A stretch of DNA of 64,000 nucleotides, taken from Anodontia alba. Lineage: Eukaryota > Mollusca > Bivalvia > Lucinida > Lucinidae. Position numbers and translations under genes: made by a program. The stretch spans positions 19,919,275-19,983,274 of the forward strand of contig OZ024827.1 in the NCBI GenBank assembly GCA_964016985.1, given 5' to 3'. Shown piece by piece: positions 39,396 to 51,704 of the stretch (its first letter is position 1; every line of letters begins with the position of its first letter). The notes under the pieces are model-generated. The model was not told where the DNA came from. It searched no databases and worked only from the letters and a program-made list of their open reading frames with translations.

Positions 39396-39628
39396 CTAAA
39401 CTCTAAAATGCCAAGAAAACCTGCATCTGAAATTGTCATCTGCTAAATATTCTTGCAAACTTTTCAAACCTATTTTTGCATACAGGCAAACAGTGTGGAC
39501 CCTGATCAGACTGCTCCTAAAGGAGCAGTCTGATCTGGGTCCACACTGTTTGCAAAAATAACTTTTAAAATCACAAGCAGATGACAAAGCAGACGACAAT
39601 TGTTGTGACTGGCAGTTTAAGGGTTAAG
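39396..39628 (-). repeat. Foldback D2 next to the exon 2 donor
   Basis: TCTAAAATGCCAAGAAAACC, stem GCAAACAGTGTGGACCCTGA with TGCTCCTAAAGGAGCA apex, GTGACTGGCAGTTTAAGGGT. Confidence 0.86.
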
Positions 39629-40107
39629 ATAAAATTATGACTCCTGATGAATTATGTTGTACCATTTCATTAGAACTGTAAGATTGAGAGAAGCTTTTAT
39701 CCCTTAAACATGCCTGGGAATCGGTCAACTTGTGCGCTGTCAGAGTACTATTGAACGATAAATTGACCTGTTCTGGTAGACAAGTTGACTGTATGTAAGC
39801 AAACACCAGAGGTTTACAGTAAGTTTATGCTTTTATTTTACTTTCTGTCGAATATAGGAAAATCATATGCTGTGGCAATGAATTGAGATAATCCTGACAC
39901 TAGGATCATAGAAAAAATTGGAGGATTTCAACAGATATCCTTTTTGGTGCAAAAAAATTCATGACTTGAATATGCCTTACCCTGATTCAAACTATCCATG
40001 AAAGGCAATTTAAACCTTAACTCCAGGTCATTAGCAACTGAAATTCAAGTCCATGTTAAAATAAGTCAGTTTATCACACTTTTGCTAGTGTGATTCACTT
40101 CTGCTAC
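39629..40107. other. Unique intron 2 sequence
   Basis: No repeat family or coding signal recognised. 40426-40782 is similar. Confidence 0.4.
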
Positions 40108-40425
40108 ACAGAAAAAAAAAGTTTCTATGCGTACCATATGACTGGTGGCGTACAATTTAACTAATGGAATTTACTGTGCAGTCAAGTACATTTTCGAAGG
40201 AAAACAAGAAAGTTCGCTTGTTCTTAACATTTTAGCATTGTCGATATCTTTGGTTATTTATTTGTAACCTAATTTTCCTTATTCATCATTTAATTCCTAT
40301 TTTTGAACTTTAGTACATGTCAAAGACTTTGAAACTTGAGCATCTCCAATATAATTTACATTAGTTAAATTGTACGCGGCTAGTCAACTGGTATGAACCG
40401 TAGTTTTTTAATCTGTACCTGAAAA
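40108..40425. repeat. Inverted-repeat element O
   Basis: Left arm ATATGACTGGTGGCGTACAA then TTTAACTAATGG; right arm CATTAGTTAAATTGTACGCG then GCTAGTCAACTGGTATGA. Arms about 40 bp, imperfect, about 200 bp apart. One copy only. Confidence 0.65.
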
Positions 40426-40782
40426 CGAAACATCTCGTTTTTGCATAAACATATTTAAAAGGCCTGCAATATCCAATGATTTTACACCGCCTTGTGTCAT
40501 CTCACTAAAATGTCATGAAATGCACAGCAACTGCATCCTTTGCCTTGGTGCTTATTGTTCAATGCATGATTTTTGGTCGCCAAAAACGATATCTCGAGAA
40601 ATCTACAGAGTTTTCCATTAAAACAAGTGTAAAAACAATCTTGAACTTTTATCTCGGCATATGACATTCTCCGATTCTTAGTAAAACACAAAATAAGTAA
40701 ATAAACTCACATTTTATCAAGCTAATCAGCACTCTGGGAAGTTGTTTACATATATCAATAGGTCCACCGGAACAGGTCACAT

Positions 40783-40972
40783 AGCTACAGATAAGAGGGG
40801 GTATCAACATAATATTTTTCTTATTTCTTGACGAATACATATGTTGTGGGTACTCATTAGAAGCGCCTCACTGAGGCGCTTCTAATGAGTACCACAACAT
40901 ATGTTTTCATTGAGAAATAAGAACGTTATCAGCATTTTTCGAATGAAAAAAGCGCCTTATCTGTTGCTATGA
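40783..40972. repeat. Foldback A, near perfect
   Basis: ATAGCTACAGATAAGAGGGG to GCCTTATCTGTTGCTATG. Apex GCGCCTCACTGAGGCGC. Confidence 0.87.
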
Positions 40973-41031
40973 GGTCAGTTTATTCTTTTATAGTACATCG
41001 TCTGAGTACAAAATGACCGATTCCTGGGTGT

Positions 41032-41526
41032 GTTAAAGTGCCAATATAAATTGTTGCAGACAATATTCTCAAATACATGTACTTTCTTTTTTCTGATATT
41101 TTTCAGCCAATATTAGGCCTTGTCCTGCTGAATCCTGATATGCCCAGCCTTTGCAAACAGTGTAGATCCAGATCAGTTGGAAGAAGCCAACTGAACTGGA
41201 TCTACACTGTTTAATTGCCATTCAGTACTTGAATTTGAATCAACAACCTGGATTAAGTAATCTGATGGGATGAAAATTAGAAGTGGGCATGGCATCTTAA
41301 TTACCCCTTGTCCTGCTGAACCCGGATATATCCTGTTTTGCAAACAGTGTAGATCCAGATCAGTTGGCTTCTGAAGAAGCCAACTTCAGAAGCCAACTGA
41401 TCTGGATCTGCACTGTTTGCCATCAAGTATGCAAATTTATAACAACAATTTGGATCAAGTAACCTGACTGGCTGAAAATTAGAAGTAGGCGTGGCTTATT
41501 AATTTATTCAGCAGGACAGGGGTTAA
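41032..41526 (-). repeat. D fragment and two tandem foldback E (reverse)
   Basis: D left scrap 41032-41100. E 41112-41305 (GGAAGAAGCCAACTGAACTG apex shortened). E 41306-41526 with extra apex half (GAAGAAGCCAACTTCAGAAG). Confidence 0.78.
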
Positions 41527-41686
41527 TCCATCCAGCATGACAAGGGTTAGTATTAAGTGTGAATTATCTGCAAAATAAAAAAAAAGCATTTCAAAAATAG
41601 TCTGCTGTTGTTCTGATCTTGCTTTCAGGATATTTAGATATCTATAGAGAAATAAGAACATAATTTGCATTTTGCATGCTAGAAGT

Positions 41687-41760
41687 TAAACCTTAAAATG
41701 CCAGTAAAAAATTTCGCAGACAAAATCCCATTTTTATTTCAGAGAAAATAAGGTTTGATT
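41687..41760. repeat. D left fragment
   Basis: TTAAACCTTAAAATGCCAGT and CAGAGAAAATAAGGTTTGAT. Ends there. Confidence 0.58.
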
Positions 41761-41786
41761 GCCAAGAATGTGTTATAAGTACTCAT

Positions 41787-42035
41787 CAGGGCCCAGTCGT
41801 TCAAAACTAATGATGTCGTTAGTTAACGATTCGTTAAAATTTACATCGAGTCATAAGCAAATATGCTGAAATGTTTTGCTGAAAAAATGTGAGTAGCTTT
41901 TGCAGTGCAAAAGCTACTCACATTTTTTCAGCAAAAAATATCAGAATATTGTATATTGAATCCGCTAAAACAGTTAACGAAATGACCCTTAACGAGCTCG
42001 TTAAGCTAACGATGCTTTGAACAACTGGGCCCAGA
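41787..42035. repeat. Foldback I, well preserved
   Basis: GGGCCCAGTCGTTCAAAACT to GAACAACTGGGCCC. Stem GCTGAAAAAATGTGAGTAGC / GCTACTCACATTTTTTCAGC. Confidence 0.9.
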
Positions 42036-42132
42036 ATTACAGTTCTAATAAAGTATCTCCAAAATGTTTTTGTGAAGAATTATAAAACATGCTTATCATA
42101 GGACATCTGTCATCTAGAGCCCTGTAGCAAGT

Positions 42133-42345
42133 TAACCCTTGTCCTGCTGAATAAATTAAGATGCCATGCCCACTTCTAATTTTCAGCCAATCAGATTACT
42201 TGATCCGGATGGTTGCTATAAATTCATCTACTTAATGGCAAACAGTGAAGATCCAGATCAGTTGGCTTCTTCAGAAGCCAACTGATCTGGATCTACACTG
42301 TTTGCAAAGGCAGGATACATCCGGGTTCAGCAGGACAAGGGTTAA
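42133..42345 (+). repeat. Foldback E, near consensus
   Basis: TTAACCCTTGTCCTGCTGAA, apex GGCTTCTTCAGAAGCC, GGGTTCAGCAGGACAAGGGT. Confidence 0.9.
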
Positions 42346-42699
42346 AAAAGATAACATTACATATCTGAAAATGTTTTTAAGAATTTCTGCCAGAAATCTA
42401 CTTAATGATTCCTTTTTAGGAAATACTTTCTCCTATAGCAAAGACATATTTCCTTTATGCTGTCACACTAAGCGACCAGTGTAGATGACGTAGTGTCTCA
42501 AAACTTATTGACATCATCAGAAACCATCAAATCAAAAGAGTATGAAACAGAACCTGAAGAAAAATATCATTTTTATGGTATGTAATATATGTTAATACAC
42601 CTTGAATTGAAAATACAGGAAGTATTTCCCTGGAGACTTGCAGATCTTATAAACAAACTTTTGCTAATGCACTTGTTTGTTTATCAGATATGCAAATCT

Positions 42700-42865
42700 C
42701 TCAGGAAATATTTCTTTTATTTTTAACTCAAGGTTTATTAACCTCTATATATTATGGGTATTCGTTAGAATCCCTTCACTGAGGCAGTTCTGATGAGCAC
42801 CTACATTAAGTTTTTGTTAAGAAATGTAAAACATGCTTATCATAGTAAGCTCTCATCTGGATCTA
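42700..42865. repeat. Foldback A, divergent subtype
   Basis: TATATTATGGGTATTCGTTA, CTGATGAGCACCTACATTAA, AAACATGCTTATCATAGTAA. The last words also occur at 42085-42105. Confidence 0.6.
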
Positions 42866-42873
42866 TGCAGGAG

Positions 42874-43300
42874 GTTAACCGTTACCACTCTCTAGGCTAA
42901 TTCAACAGATGACAAGTTGATATTTTTCTTATTTTTTCCATAAAACAGGTTTTGACATTTCATGCAAATTGTCACCAATGGAGATGATTTGCATGAAATG
43001 TCAAAACCTGTTTTATGGGAAAAATAAGGAAAATACTTAAATTTGTGGTATGCTAAAAATTTTACCCAGCATGCTAAATGTTAAAGAAATATTACCCTTC
43101 ACTTACTGACCACGTCATGCCCTGTCTTAGCAAACAGTGTAGATCCAGATCAGTTGGCTTCTGAAGAAGCCAACTGTTCTGGATCTGCATTGTTTGTCAT
43201 TAAATATGTGAATTCTATAAAAAATCTGTATCAAGTAATCTGGTTGGCTGGAAATTAGAAGTGGGCGTGGCATCAATTTATTCAGCAAGGCAAGGGTTAA
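42874..43300. repeat. Foldback C then foldback E (reverse)
   Basis: C 42874-43084 (TTACCACTCTCTAGGCTAAT; TTTTGACATTTCATGCAAAT / ATTTGCATGAAATGTCAAAA; CCCAGCATGCTAAATGTTAA). E reverse 43094-43300. Confidence 0.85.
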
Positions 43301-43354
43301 TATCATAGCTCTACATATGGCCACCGAAATAATTTAATTGACAGTGCATTTATT

Positions 43355-43885
43355 CATAGCTCCAGATAAGAATGGGTATCAGGAAAAAAATTTTCTTATC
43401 TCTCCACAAAAACATATATTGTGGGTATTCATTAGAAGCACCTCACCAAGGCGGTTCTAATGAGTACCAACAACATATGTTTTTGTGGAGAAATGTGAAA
43501 AAAAGACCAATTTTTTATTAAAGAAAGCACCTGATCTGGAGATATGCTTATTTCTACACAAAATAAGTGTAATGGGTATTCCTTTGAAGTGCCTCAGTAA
43601 GGCCTTAGCTCTTGATAAGGCACTTTTTTAAACAAAAAAGTATCTATATTTTTTCTTATTTCTTGATGAAAACATATGTTGTCGGTATTCATTAGAAGTG
43701 CCTCCTCAAGGCGCTTCTAATGAGTACCCACAATACTTGTTTTCATCGAGAAATAAGAAAACTATTTACCTGATACCCACTCTTATCTAGACCTACAGAG
43801 ACTCTTCTAATGAGTACTCATAACTAATGTTTCTGAGCAAAAAGAAGAAAAGTATTTAGTTAGATACTCCTTTTGTCTAGAGATA
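43355..43885. repeat. Cluster of A foldbacks
   Basis: A 43355-43548; A 43595-43800 (subtype with CTTGATGAAAAC / GTTTTCATCGAG arms); lone right half 43800-43885. Confidence 0.8.
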
Positions 43886-43904
43886 CAAATATTATTTCTC
43901 ACCT

Positions 43905-44166
43905 CTGTATAGGGGGTGGTTGGGTGTGGCGAAGGTGTCGTGTACCTTACGTCACCGGGGCGTCCAACTGAGATTGGCTTACAGTTAGGCAAGACCTGCT
44001 ATCTTTGCAGCAGGTAAGGGTAGAAGGAGAATGTTTCTTCACTTTCATTCCCGTTCCTCATTCTTCCCTGTCCTATCTCCCTCTATCTCTTTTTCTCCCT
44101 TTGTCTGGGAGATGACACAAAATGACCCACAAGTGTTGATGTGTCGTTAAACCCCAACTCAATCAA
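43905..44166 (+). mobile_element. SINE type 2
   Basis: GGGTGGTTGGGTGTGGCGAA, TTACGTCACCGGGGCG, a CT-rich middle, and a TGTCGTTAAACCCCAACTCA tail ending in AATCAATC. Confidence 0.75.
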
Positions 44167-44499
44167 TCTCACCTCTGCATGAAAACGCTTTGAGAAACAT
44201 GTTACTCTGGTGTGATCCTGTTTCAGTCAACCTTCTTTATACATTGTACCAACACTCAATAAAATGACAAAATTTGTTACAAGGGTACAGCATGAAACCT
44301 TCAACTCATTAAAGGTTCTTTACAACAGCAAATTCATATTAATGGCAATATCTTTGGGAGGTTCATTTTACATACATTTTTTTATGGCCACAAAAGGAAA
44401 AAACACAGACAGTCGCACAAGAAAAAAAATATCTGTTTACTCTGTTTATCAGGAACATAGCTGTATGAGGCCAGTGGTCTAGAATTCAGTCTTACTATA

Positions 44500-44692
44500 A
44501 TCTTAATCTTTACCACTCTCTGGACTAATTCAGCAGACGACAAATTGGTGATATTTTTCTTATTTTTCTTATATTTTCCAGAAACAATTTGCAAATTGTC
44601 GCATCTTATTTTTTTTTGAAAAATAAGAAAGATATTTCAAAATGTTAATTGTCTGCTGAAAATTTTACCCAGAGTGCTAAGCATTAATACAC
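44500..44692. repeat. Foldback C, small core
   Basis: TTAATCTTTACCACTCTCTG, ACAATTTGCAAATTGTCGCA, TTTTACCCAGAGTGCTAAGC. Confidence 0.82.
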
Positions 44693-45284
44693 TTCTGTGA
44701 TAAGTGCTTGTTTGTTTAATGGTGTCTGTTTTGAGAATTCTTAAGGCTTTTAAAAGTTCTTTTCCTACAAAAAACAGTAAACAGCTCTTTTGTTTTAGAG
44801 TTCCTTCAGAATTGAGAATGGAATCGACAATTTTGTGCTTCACTGACTTTGTTGATTTTGTGGCATTTGGTAATTTTTTGTTCACCCAGTGCATTTAAGT
44901 CAGTGTTTCAGTAACAGCTGGGAATTTGTATGTACACTACTGTGTACAATCAACAATAACAAAAAACAACAAGAAAAAAAAACAAAAAAACAAAAAAAGC
45001 CTACTTTGTCACTGAAGTTATCACCTAATAGCTTAAGCGTGTTTTATCGCTTTAAAGTTTAGTCAGAGTGGTTTGGTCTACAAATTATCACGTCACCTTA
45101 GCTATAATTTTGGATCATTTCCTTAAAGTGAAAAAAATAGATGGCATTTGTATCCAAACCTGTCAAGGACTCTTGATTGTTTTAAAATTGCTTTCTAGTA
45201 AATTGGTTATAGAATCACAGTGTATTGGCTATTCCAAGTGAAATTGGTCCAGAGCAGTTTTCAAACCAGAGAAGTCTAGATTAG
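44693..45284. other. Unassigned intron 2 DNA
   Basis: Includes an A-rich CAAAAAAACAAAAAAAGC run near 44970-45000. 44167-44499 is also unassigned. A G scrap (ACCTAATTACCACTCTTAGA) follows at 45289. Confidence 0.4.
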
Positions 45285-45336
45285 TTTGACCTAATTACCA
45301 CTCTTAGATTTTTCAAAATTTCTGAAAAAAAAGTAT

Positions 45337-45515
45337 AGTGAATATAGCTCCAGATAAGGCATTTTTTTTTTCTTTTCTTTTTTTTTAAACCAAAAATTGT
45401 TGAATTTTTCTTATTTCTCCATAAAATCATATGTTTTAGGTACTCATTTGAAGTGCATGTCTTGCTGAGGTGCTTCTAATGAGTACCCTCAACATTATGT
45501 TATTGTGGAGTTTAA
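45337..45515. repeat. Foldback A
   Basis: ATAGCTCCAGATAAGGCA, ATGTTTTAGGTACTCATTTG / TCTAATGAGTACCCTCAACA. Right shoulder missing. Confidence 0.72.
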
Positions 45516-45529
45516 TTAATTTAATATAT

Positions 45530-46483
45530 TAACCCTTGTCCTGCTGAACCCGGATATACTCTGCCTTTGCAAACAGTGTAGATCCAGATCTGATGATAGT
45601 TCTCGAAGAGAACCTAAACTGATACAGTATTTGAAAACGTCTCTTGCGATAAGCCAAAAGAATTATTTGGATTAGAATATTTCGTAAATGAAAACTTCCA
45701 TTTGAACAATTAAAATCTAAAATGGTTGCCCTTGGAAAACTGATTACATAAAATAACTATAATGAGAATGTCGGTTTCACCGACTCTCTTCATATGGCAG
45801 AAATAAACAGTCTATTCTCATTTTCTCTAAATCCAAGGGACTCTTTGAAATACTTCGAGATAGCCATTCCTCGAAATATATATTTGCCAAATTTAGGGAA
45901 ATATAAATGTAAAAACCACATTTCAAAAATGAATTATGTAATTCGACTCCTGAAGTTAGAATTATATTGAAAATATTGTGGAAAAGAGGAGAAATTGCTC
46001 CTATTGTGGAAAAGAGGAAATTACTCCTATCTCCTTTTTTCCACAATATTTTATTACCTGTTGTTAGATTTCGATGTTAAAACATGGACCAAATTTTCAT
46101 TTCGAGATAAGCAGTTTTTCGAGATAAGTGAAGTCGAGATTACGAGGGTCGACTATAGTTTGCAGCACTGTCACTACGCCATCATAGCAGCGCTTTAAGC
46201 GGGACTCGATTTTCCAAGATATCAGAATGGGCTCGATGATTCCAAGGAAAACAAAATCTGCACACTATGTTGACGAGCGGAAATACTGCCGCTACAACAC
46301 ACTTATAACCACCTTAATTTAAATCAAATAAAATCTATAAATCGTCGCCAACTGATCTGGATCTGCACTGTTTGCCATTCAGTATGTGAATTTATATAAA
46401 CAATCTGGATCAAATAATCTGATTGGCTGAAAATTTGAAAAAAGGTGTGGCATCTTAATTTATTCAGCAGGACAAGTGTTAAT
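45530..46483 (-). repeat. Foldback E split at its apex by a 745-bp insert
   Basis: Left arm 45530-45600 (TTAACCCTTGTCCTGCTGAA to GTAGATCCAGATC). Right arm from 46346 (AACTGATCTGGATCTGCACT) to CAGGACAAGTGTTAA. Confidence 0.82.
45601..46345. mobile_element. Unidentified insertion with internal inverted repeat
   Basis: About 745 bp with no match to other families here. AATATTGTGGAAAAGAGGAG (about 45972) recurs as TTGTGGAAAAGAGGAAATTA (about 46000), and the inverse TTTTTTCCACAATATT is at about 46036. Words like TTCGAGATAAGTGAAGTCGA recall pogo/Tigger-type ends. No long frame. Confidence 0.5.
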
Positions 46484-46574
46484 TAAATAAGAAAACTATT
46501 TTCCTGATACCCTTCTCATATGAAACTATGAGTAAAACATCCAACTATTGAAGGCACAGAGGACTTCATAAGGA

Positions 46575-46750
46575 AGTATTTAACTCTGTGCTTGCTTGGT
46601 ACTTTTGCATGCTTTTTTGTCATCTGTGGATGTGTGTGTCCACTCTGTAACTTGAAAACCATTCAAGATATCTTCATGAAACTTAATATGAATATCAATC
46701 AACATTAAACAACGAGCAAAGCGCAAGAATCATAACGCTTGTATTTATAC
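46575..46750 (+). repeat. Single-unit fragment of the 63196-type element
   Basis: It shares CTCTGTAACTTGAAAACC.TTCAAGATAT, TTCATGAAACTT and ATAACGCTTGTATTTATAC with the array at 63196-64000. Confidence 0.6.
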
Positions 46751-46849
46751 TTTTTTAATTATTTCCCTTGGAATCTCATTAGTTAATATAAATGTTTGCT
46801 GAATGTACAATACAATATGAAAAGGGGGGAGACATCTATATTTTTGTAG

Positions 46850-47027
46850 AAAAACAAAGTCTAGTTTCCTATTGTCATCATAAAAGCATATATTGGTGAT
46901 ACTTAATACAATGTGATTCTAATGAGTACCCACAGCATTTGCTTTTACAGCGAAGTGGATAAAATTAAAGGGATGGTAATCTGAAACTCCGAAATTGCTG
47001 TTTATAGGGGTATTTGTAGTATACGGT
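46850..47027. repeat. Foldback G, decayed
   Basis: CATAAAAGCATATATTGGTG, TTCTAATGAGTACCCACAGC, CGAAATTGCTGTTTATAGGG, TATACGGTA. Confidence 0.55.
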
Positions 47028-47640
47028 AAATGTCCTAAAATTTCGAACATTTTATTCCATACTTTTTGGCCTAAATTTTGTTTTTTATGCATTTGTTTCC
47101 TAAAATATACTAGTCAAAAGTTCTAACGGGCCACCATTTGGCTTAAATCTCCATTAAGGGTATTTGACGTTTTCTATTAAAAAAAAGTATCTGATGAACT
47201 TTTAAGATTTTTCACTAAATAAATCATAGGAAAAGAGCAGGCCAGAAATGGAATTACCATATTGTTCTTATGTTATGGACTTACTAAGTTACCATTGAGG
47301 TCGATGGAAAATAACAAAATTAAAAATTTTAAAACTTCGTCATTTTCTTACTTTGCACTTTGACAGAGCTTCGGCTTGTAATGTTTTTATTGTTACTGAT
47401 GAAGTTTCATCTGTGACTGTTGATATTTTGGAATTGAAAGACATAGAATAAGGATTGCACATGCGCATTTAATGCTTTTTAAACTTTGTTAGAAAGCTGC
47501 GTTTTAATCTCAAAATTGCCTTAATCTTTGCCAGCTAATCATATCAGAACGTCTAGAAAATTATTCTAGACCAAGTTTGTTTCAATCCATTCACATTTAA
47601 TAAGATTTACCGAGAAAACAAAAGTCGGCCAGTTAGATGA
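47028..47640. other. Unique intron 2 sequence
   Basis: About 0.6 kb without a recognised repeat or coding signal. Confidence 0.4.
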
Positions 47641-47644
47641 TTTG

Positions 47645-47840
47645 CCCAGGATACTTAAGGTGGAATGGCAAACAGTGTAGACCCTGATCAGACTGCACTT
47701 AAGGTGGAATGGCAAACAGTGTAGACCCTGATCAGACTGCTCCTTCAGGAGCAGTCTGATCTGGGTCTACAATGTTTACATATACCACTTTGTCAGATAT
47801 TTTGGTGCACAGAATTTTAGGACATTTACCGTAATTACAT
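47645..47840. repeat. Foldback with tandemly duplicated left arm
   Basis: ACTTAAGGTGGAATGGCAAA...GATCAGACTGC is present twice (about 47655-47745). One right arm (GCAGTCTGATCTGGGTCTAC) follows the TCCTTCAGGA apex. Confidence 0.78.
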
Positions 47841-47872
47841 GGAATACAGTAGTAATTGTTTTATTTCTCTGC

Positions 47873-48024
47873 AGTTGTCAGTTTCTGGCGAAAGAATGTG
47901 CACAATACTTTAACCGCTTAGAGGACTAAGCCTGCCCAGTAAACGTGTGGTTAGGTAAACTGACCGTGCTCGACATGACCCCATTAGGTTGACTGGGCCG
48001 TAAAACCTCAACACAAACAAACCT
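47873..48024 (+). mobile_element. SINE type 1, 5'-truncated
   Basis: Only the 3' half is present, from TTGTCAGTTTCTGGCGAAAG to TAAAACCTCAACACAAAC. 5' truncation is normal for LINE-mobilised copies. Confidence 0.82.
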
Positions 48025-48034
48025 TGAAAATATC

Positions 48035-48330
48035 ATAAGCTCCAGATAAGAGGGGTATCCACAAAATATTTTTTTTATTTCTTCATGAAAACATATGTTG
48101 TGGGTATTCATTTGAAGTGCCCCAGTATCCATAATATATGTTTTCATGGAGAATAAGAAAAATATCAGTACTTTTTGGTGGAAAAAGGTACCTTATCTGG
48201 AGCTATGAAATATGTTGTGGGTACTCACTGGAATTGTCTTACTGGGGCATTTCCTGTGAGCACTGTACACATAACATCAGCTCTCATAGAAAAATAAGAA
48301 AACTATTTTAGATTTACCGTATGTAGAACT
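48035..48330. repeat. Foldback A and a partial second A
   Basis: A 48035-48208 (AAGCTCCAGATAAGAGGGGT to CCTTATCTGGAGCTATGA). Then a core-like ATATGTTGTGGGTACTCACT without left shoulder. Confidence 0.78.
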
Positions 48331-48454
48331 GAGATGTGACTTAAACCCTGTACTATGTATGAAAAATGATATGGGTCAATTATCTCCAAGTGTAGGCTGA
48401 GAAAATGGTCTTGAACAGGGACTTACAATTGTTTTATTTAACCCCTAGCTGTAA

Positions 48455-48545
48455 TTTAAGCAAACAGTGCAGACCCTGATCAGATGCCGCATTCTGCAGC
48501 ATCTGATCTGGGTCTGCACTGTTTGCCAATGTCCCAAATGTCACA
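48455..48545. repeat. E/F-type core hairpin, minimal shoulders
   Basis: GCAAACAGTGCAGACCCTGA / GATCTGGGTCTGCACTGTTTGC with apex GCCGCATTCTGCAGC. Confidence 0.78.
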
Positions 48546-48652
48546 GTCCAGGTTTAACAGATAACACTCTGACATTACAGTGACAAGAATAGGGCAGCTA
48601 CAAATAACCATCACCTGGATTTCATCTAATGTGTGGTTTGATTATATTGGTC

Positions 48653-48732
48653 AAATATAATCAGCAGACTAGCATAAGAAAATTTTGGTGTTAAATATAA
48701 TCAGCAGACTAGCATAAGAAAATTTTGGTGTT
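48653..48732 (+). repeat. Exact 40-bp tandem duplication
   Basis: AAATATAATCAGCAGACTAG through AAAATTTTGGTGTT occurs twice without change. Confidence 0.92.
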
Positions 48733-48794
48733 TGTATACTGGCTTGATTGGAAACAATCAACCCAAAAAATTAAAATGTTGGCCGGTATTTAAA

Positions 48795-49012
48795 ATCGGC
48801 ACTGTATTCACTATAATTGTTTGGGTAGTTATACCTTAGCAAACAGTGTAGACCCAGATCCGGTGCAGTATTCCATGGCATCTGATCAGTGTCTACACTG
48901 TTTTCCATTCTGTCATTTAAATTTTTAAACATATTTCTACGTAGACGTTTTGACATCTAATAATAAGTATGGCAGAGAACTTAAGTGTCCAGATATATAG
49001 GGTAATTACATT
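48795..49012 (+). repeat. Foldback F
   Basis: GGCACTGTATTCACTATAAT, core GTGTAGACCCAGATCCGGTG, AATAAGTATGGCAGAGAACT, ATATAGGGTAA. Confidence 0.76.
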
Positions 49013-50200
<1,188 letters not shown>

Positions 50201-50860
50201 GTATTGATATTTTTCTTATTTCTCCATGAAAATATATCATATGCTGTGGATACTCAGTAGCAGTAGTTTTGTGGAGAAATAAGAAAAATAATTGCTTGAT
50301 GTTCCCCTCTTACCCCCTCCCCCCCTCCCTTGTCCAGAACTTTGCATGAGGTGATGGGGGAATGGGTATACCTACAAGGGAGATCTCTCTGACCAGAGTA
50401 GTTACATTTGAAAAGGAAGGAACACCAGAGAAGCAAATCTGTTTTACTAGAGTAGTCTCCCCCTTTAGTAGTCTCCATTTGGAAAGGGAGCAAAACATTT
50501 TAAGCTTAAGAGTGCTGTCTCTGCAGTGCATCCTTTTGCCTTAATTAAAAAAAAAAAAGCCATCTTCACAACCCAAATAATAAACGTTAAAGATGCACTT
50601 TTGAATGTTGTAGAAGCTATTGGATGGATGACTGACCAGACTGTAGATGCACAGGCTAAAGAAGGATCCTTATGATTCTCAAATTATGAGTAGCATTTTG
50701 TTGGTTTTGCTGTGTCCCCTCATCCACTCACCACATCTACGCTGGCTAAAGTGTTTTAAAAATGCATATTCTAGGGCAAGGTATTCATTGAGTAATGTCG
50801 TAAAGCCATCTTCATGACCATCTGTAGCCACTAAATCCTTTGCATATTGATGGTGCGTTA
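50201..50860. other. A remnant then unassigned intron 3 DNA
   Basis: 50201-50315 is an eroded A (TGATATTTTTCTTATTTCTC, TGTGGAGAAATAAGAAAAAT). 50340-50550 has pyrimidine-rich AGTAGTCTCC words. No gene. Confidence 0.45.
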
Positions 50861-51082
50861 ACGCTTACCATACTATGGACAGATTCAGCAGATGACAAAC
50901 TGATGATGTTGATCCTGTTTTTCCTAGAAAATAGGAACTGACACTTCATGCAAATTGTCTTCCTAGGAGACAATAATTTTATGCATGAAGTATCAAATCC
51001 CATTTTCTAAGAAATATAAAAAAAAAAAAAGATTTCAAAATATCGTCTGCTGAAATTTTTATCCAGCATGCAAAGTGTTATT
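50860..51082. repeat. Foldback C
   Basis: TTAACGCTTACCATACTATG, GCAAATTGTCTTCCTAGGAG, TTTATCCAGCATGCAAAGTG. Confidence 0.83.
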
Positions 51083-51234
51083 AGTGCACTGTAATGTTAT
51101 GGTGGGTTGCTCGGGTGAGCTGCATATATAGGAGTTATGCTAATCACACATCAAATGCAGGAATTATACCGAACTCAGCTTAAGTGGAAGCAATAATCAA
51201 GACTATTGACATAGTGGTTGTGCTTCCGATAACT

Positions 51235-51704
51235 AATAGAATAGAATGTTTATTATCCAGTCATGGACTTTTTTGTCCCATGACATTACCGGTAGTCAAA
51301 GGAAACTATTAAGATGGGTTCATCCGTCCATCCACCCATCTGAGATTCTGTCCATCCACAGACACATTGAGATGTGTAGCTTCAAGATGCACTTCTGAAT
51401 GTTGAATGTTGATGCAACTCCTCCTACAGTTTTATACTGATCTTTTTGAAACTTTGCAGGCGTTTTTGTCATGGTCTGGTGTGAGATGATTCTCCCATTA
51501 TTTTTTATCAACGTTTCCACTTTTTCGCCTTCCTTTTTTTTTCCAGATCTGATTAGTACTAGAATAGGTACCTTGTGGGTGCAACTCCTAGATCATTTTG
51601 AAACTTAGCGTACTTGTTCTGCATGGTCTGAAGATGTTTGTGTTGTTTTTGGGTTATCCTTCTATTATTTTTTATCAACTTTTTCCACTTTTTCAACTGA
51701 CTTT
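51235..51704. repeat. Tandem-type element fragment flanking the 51705 element
   Basis: It contains a CCATCC/GTCC-rich head (about 51320-51355) and two related units (TTATTTTTTATCAAC.TTTCC at about 51498 and 51665; GATCTGATTAGTACTAGAAT at 51546). The last motif recurs right after the inner element at 54665, which suggests the same element continues there. Confidence 0.5.
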
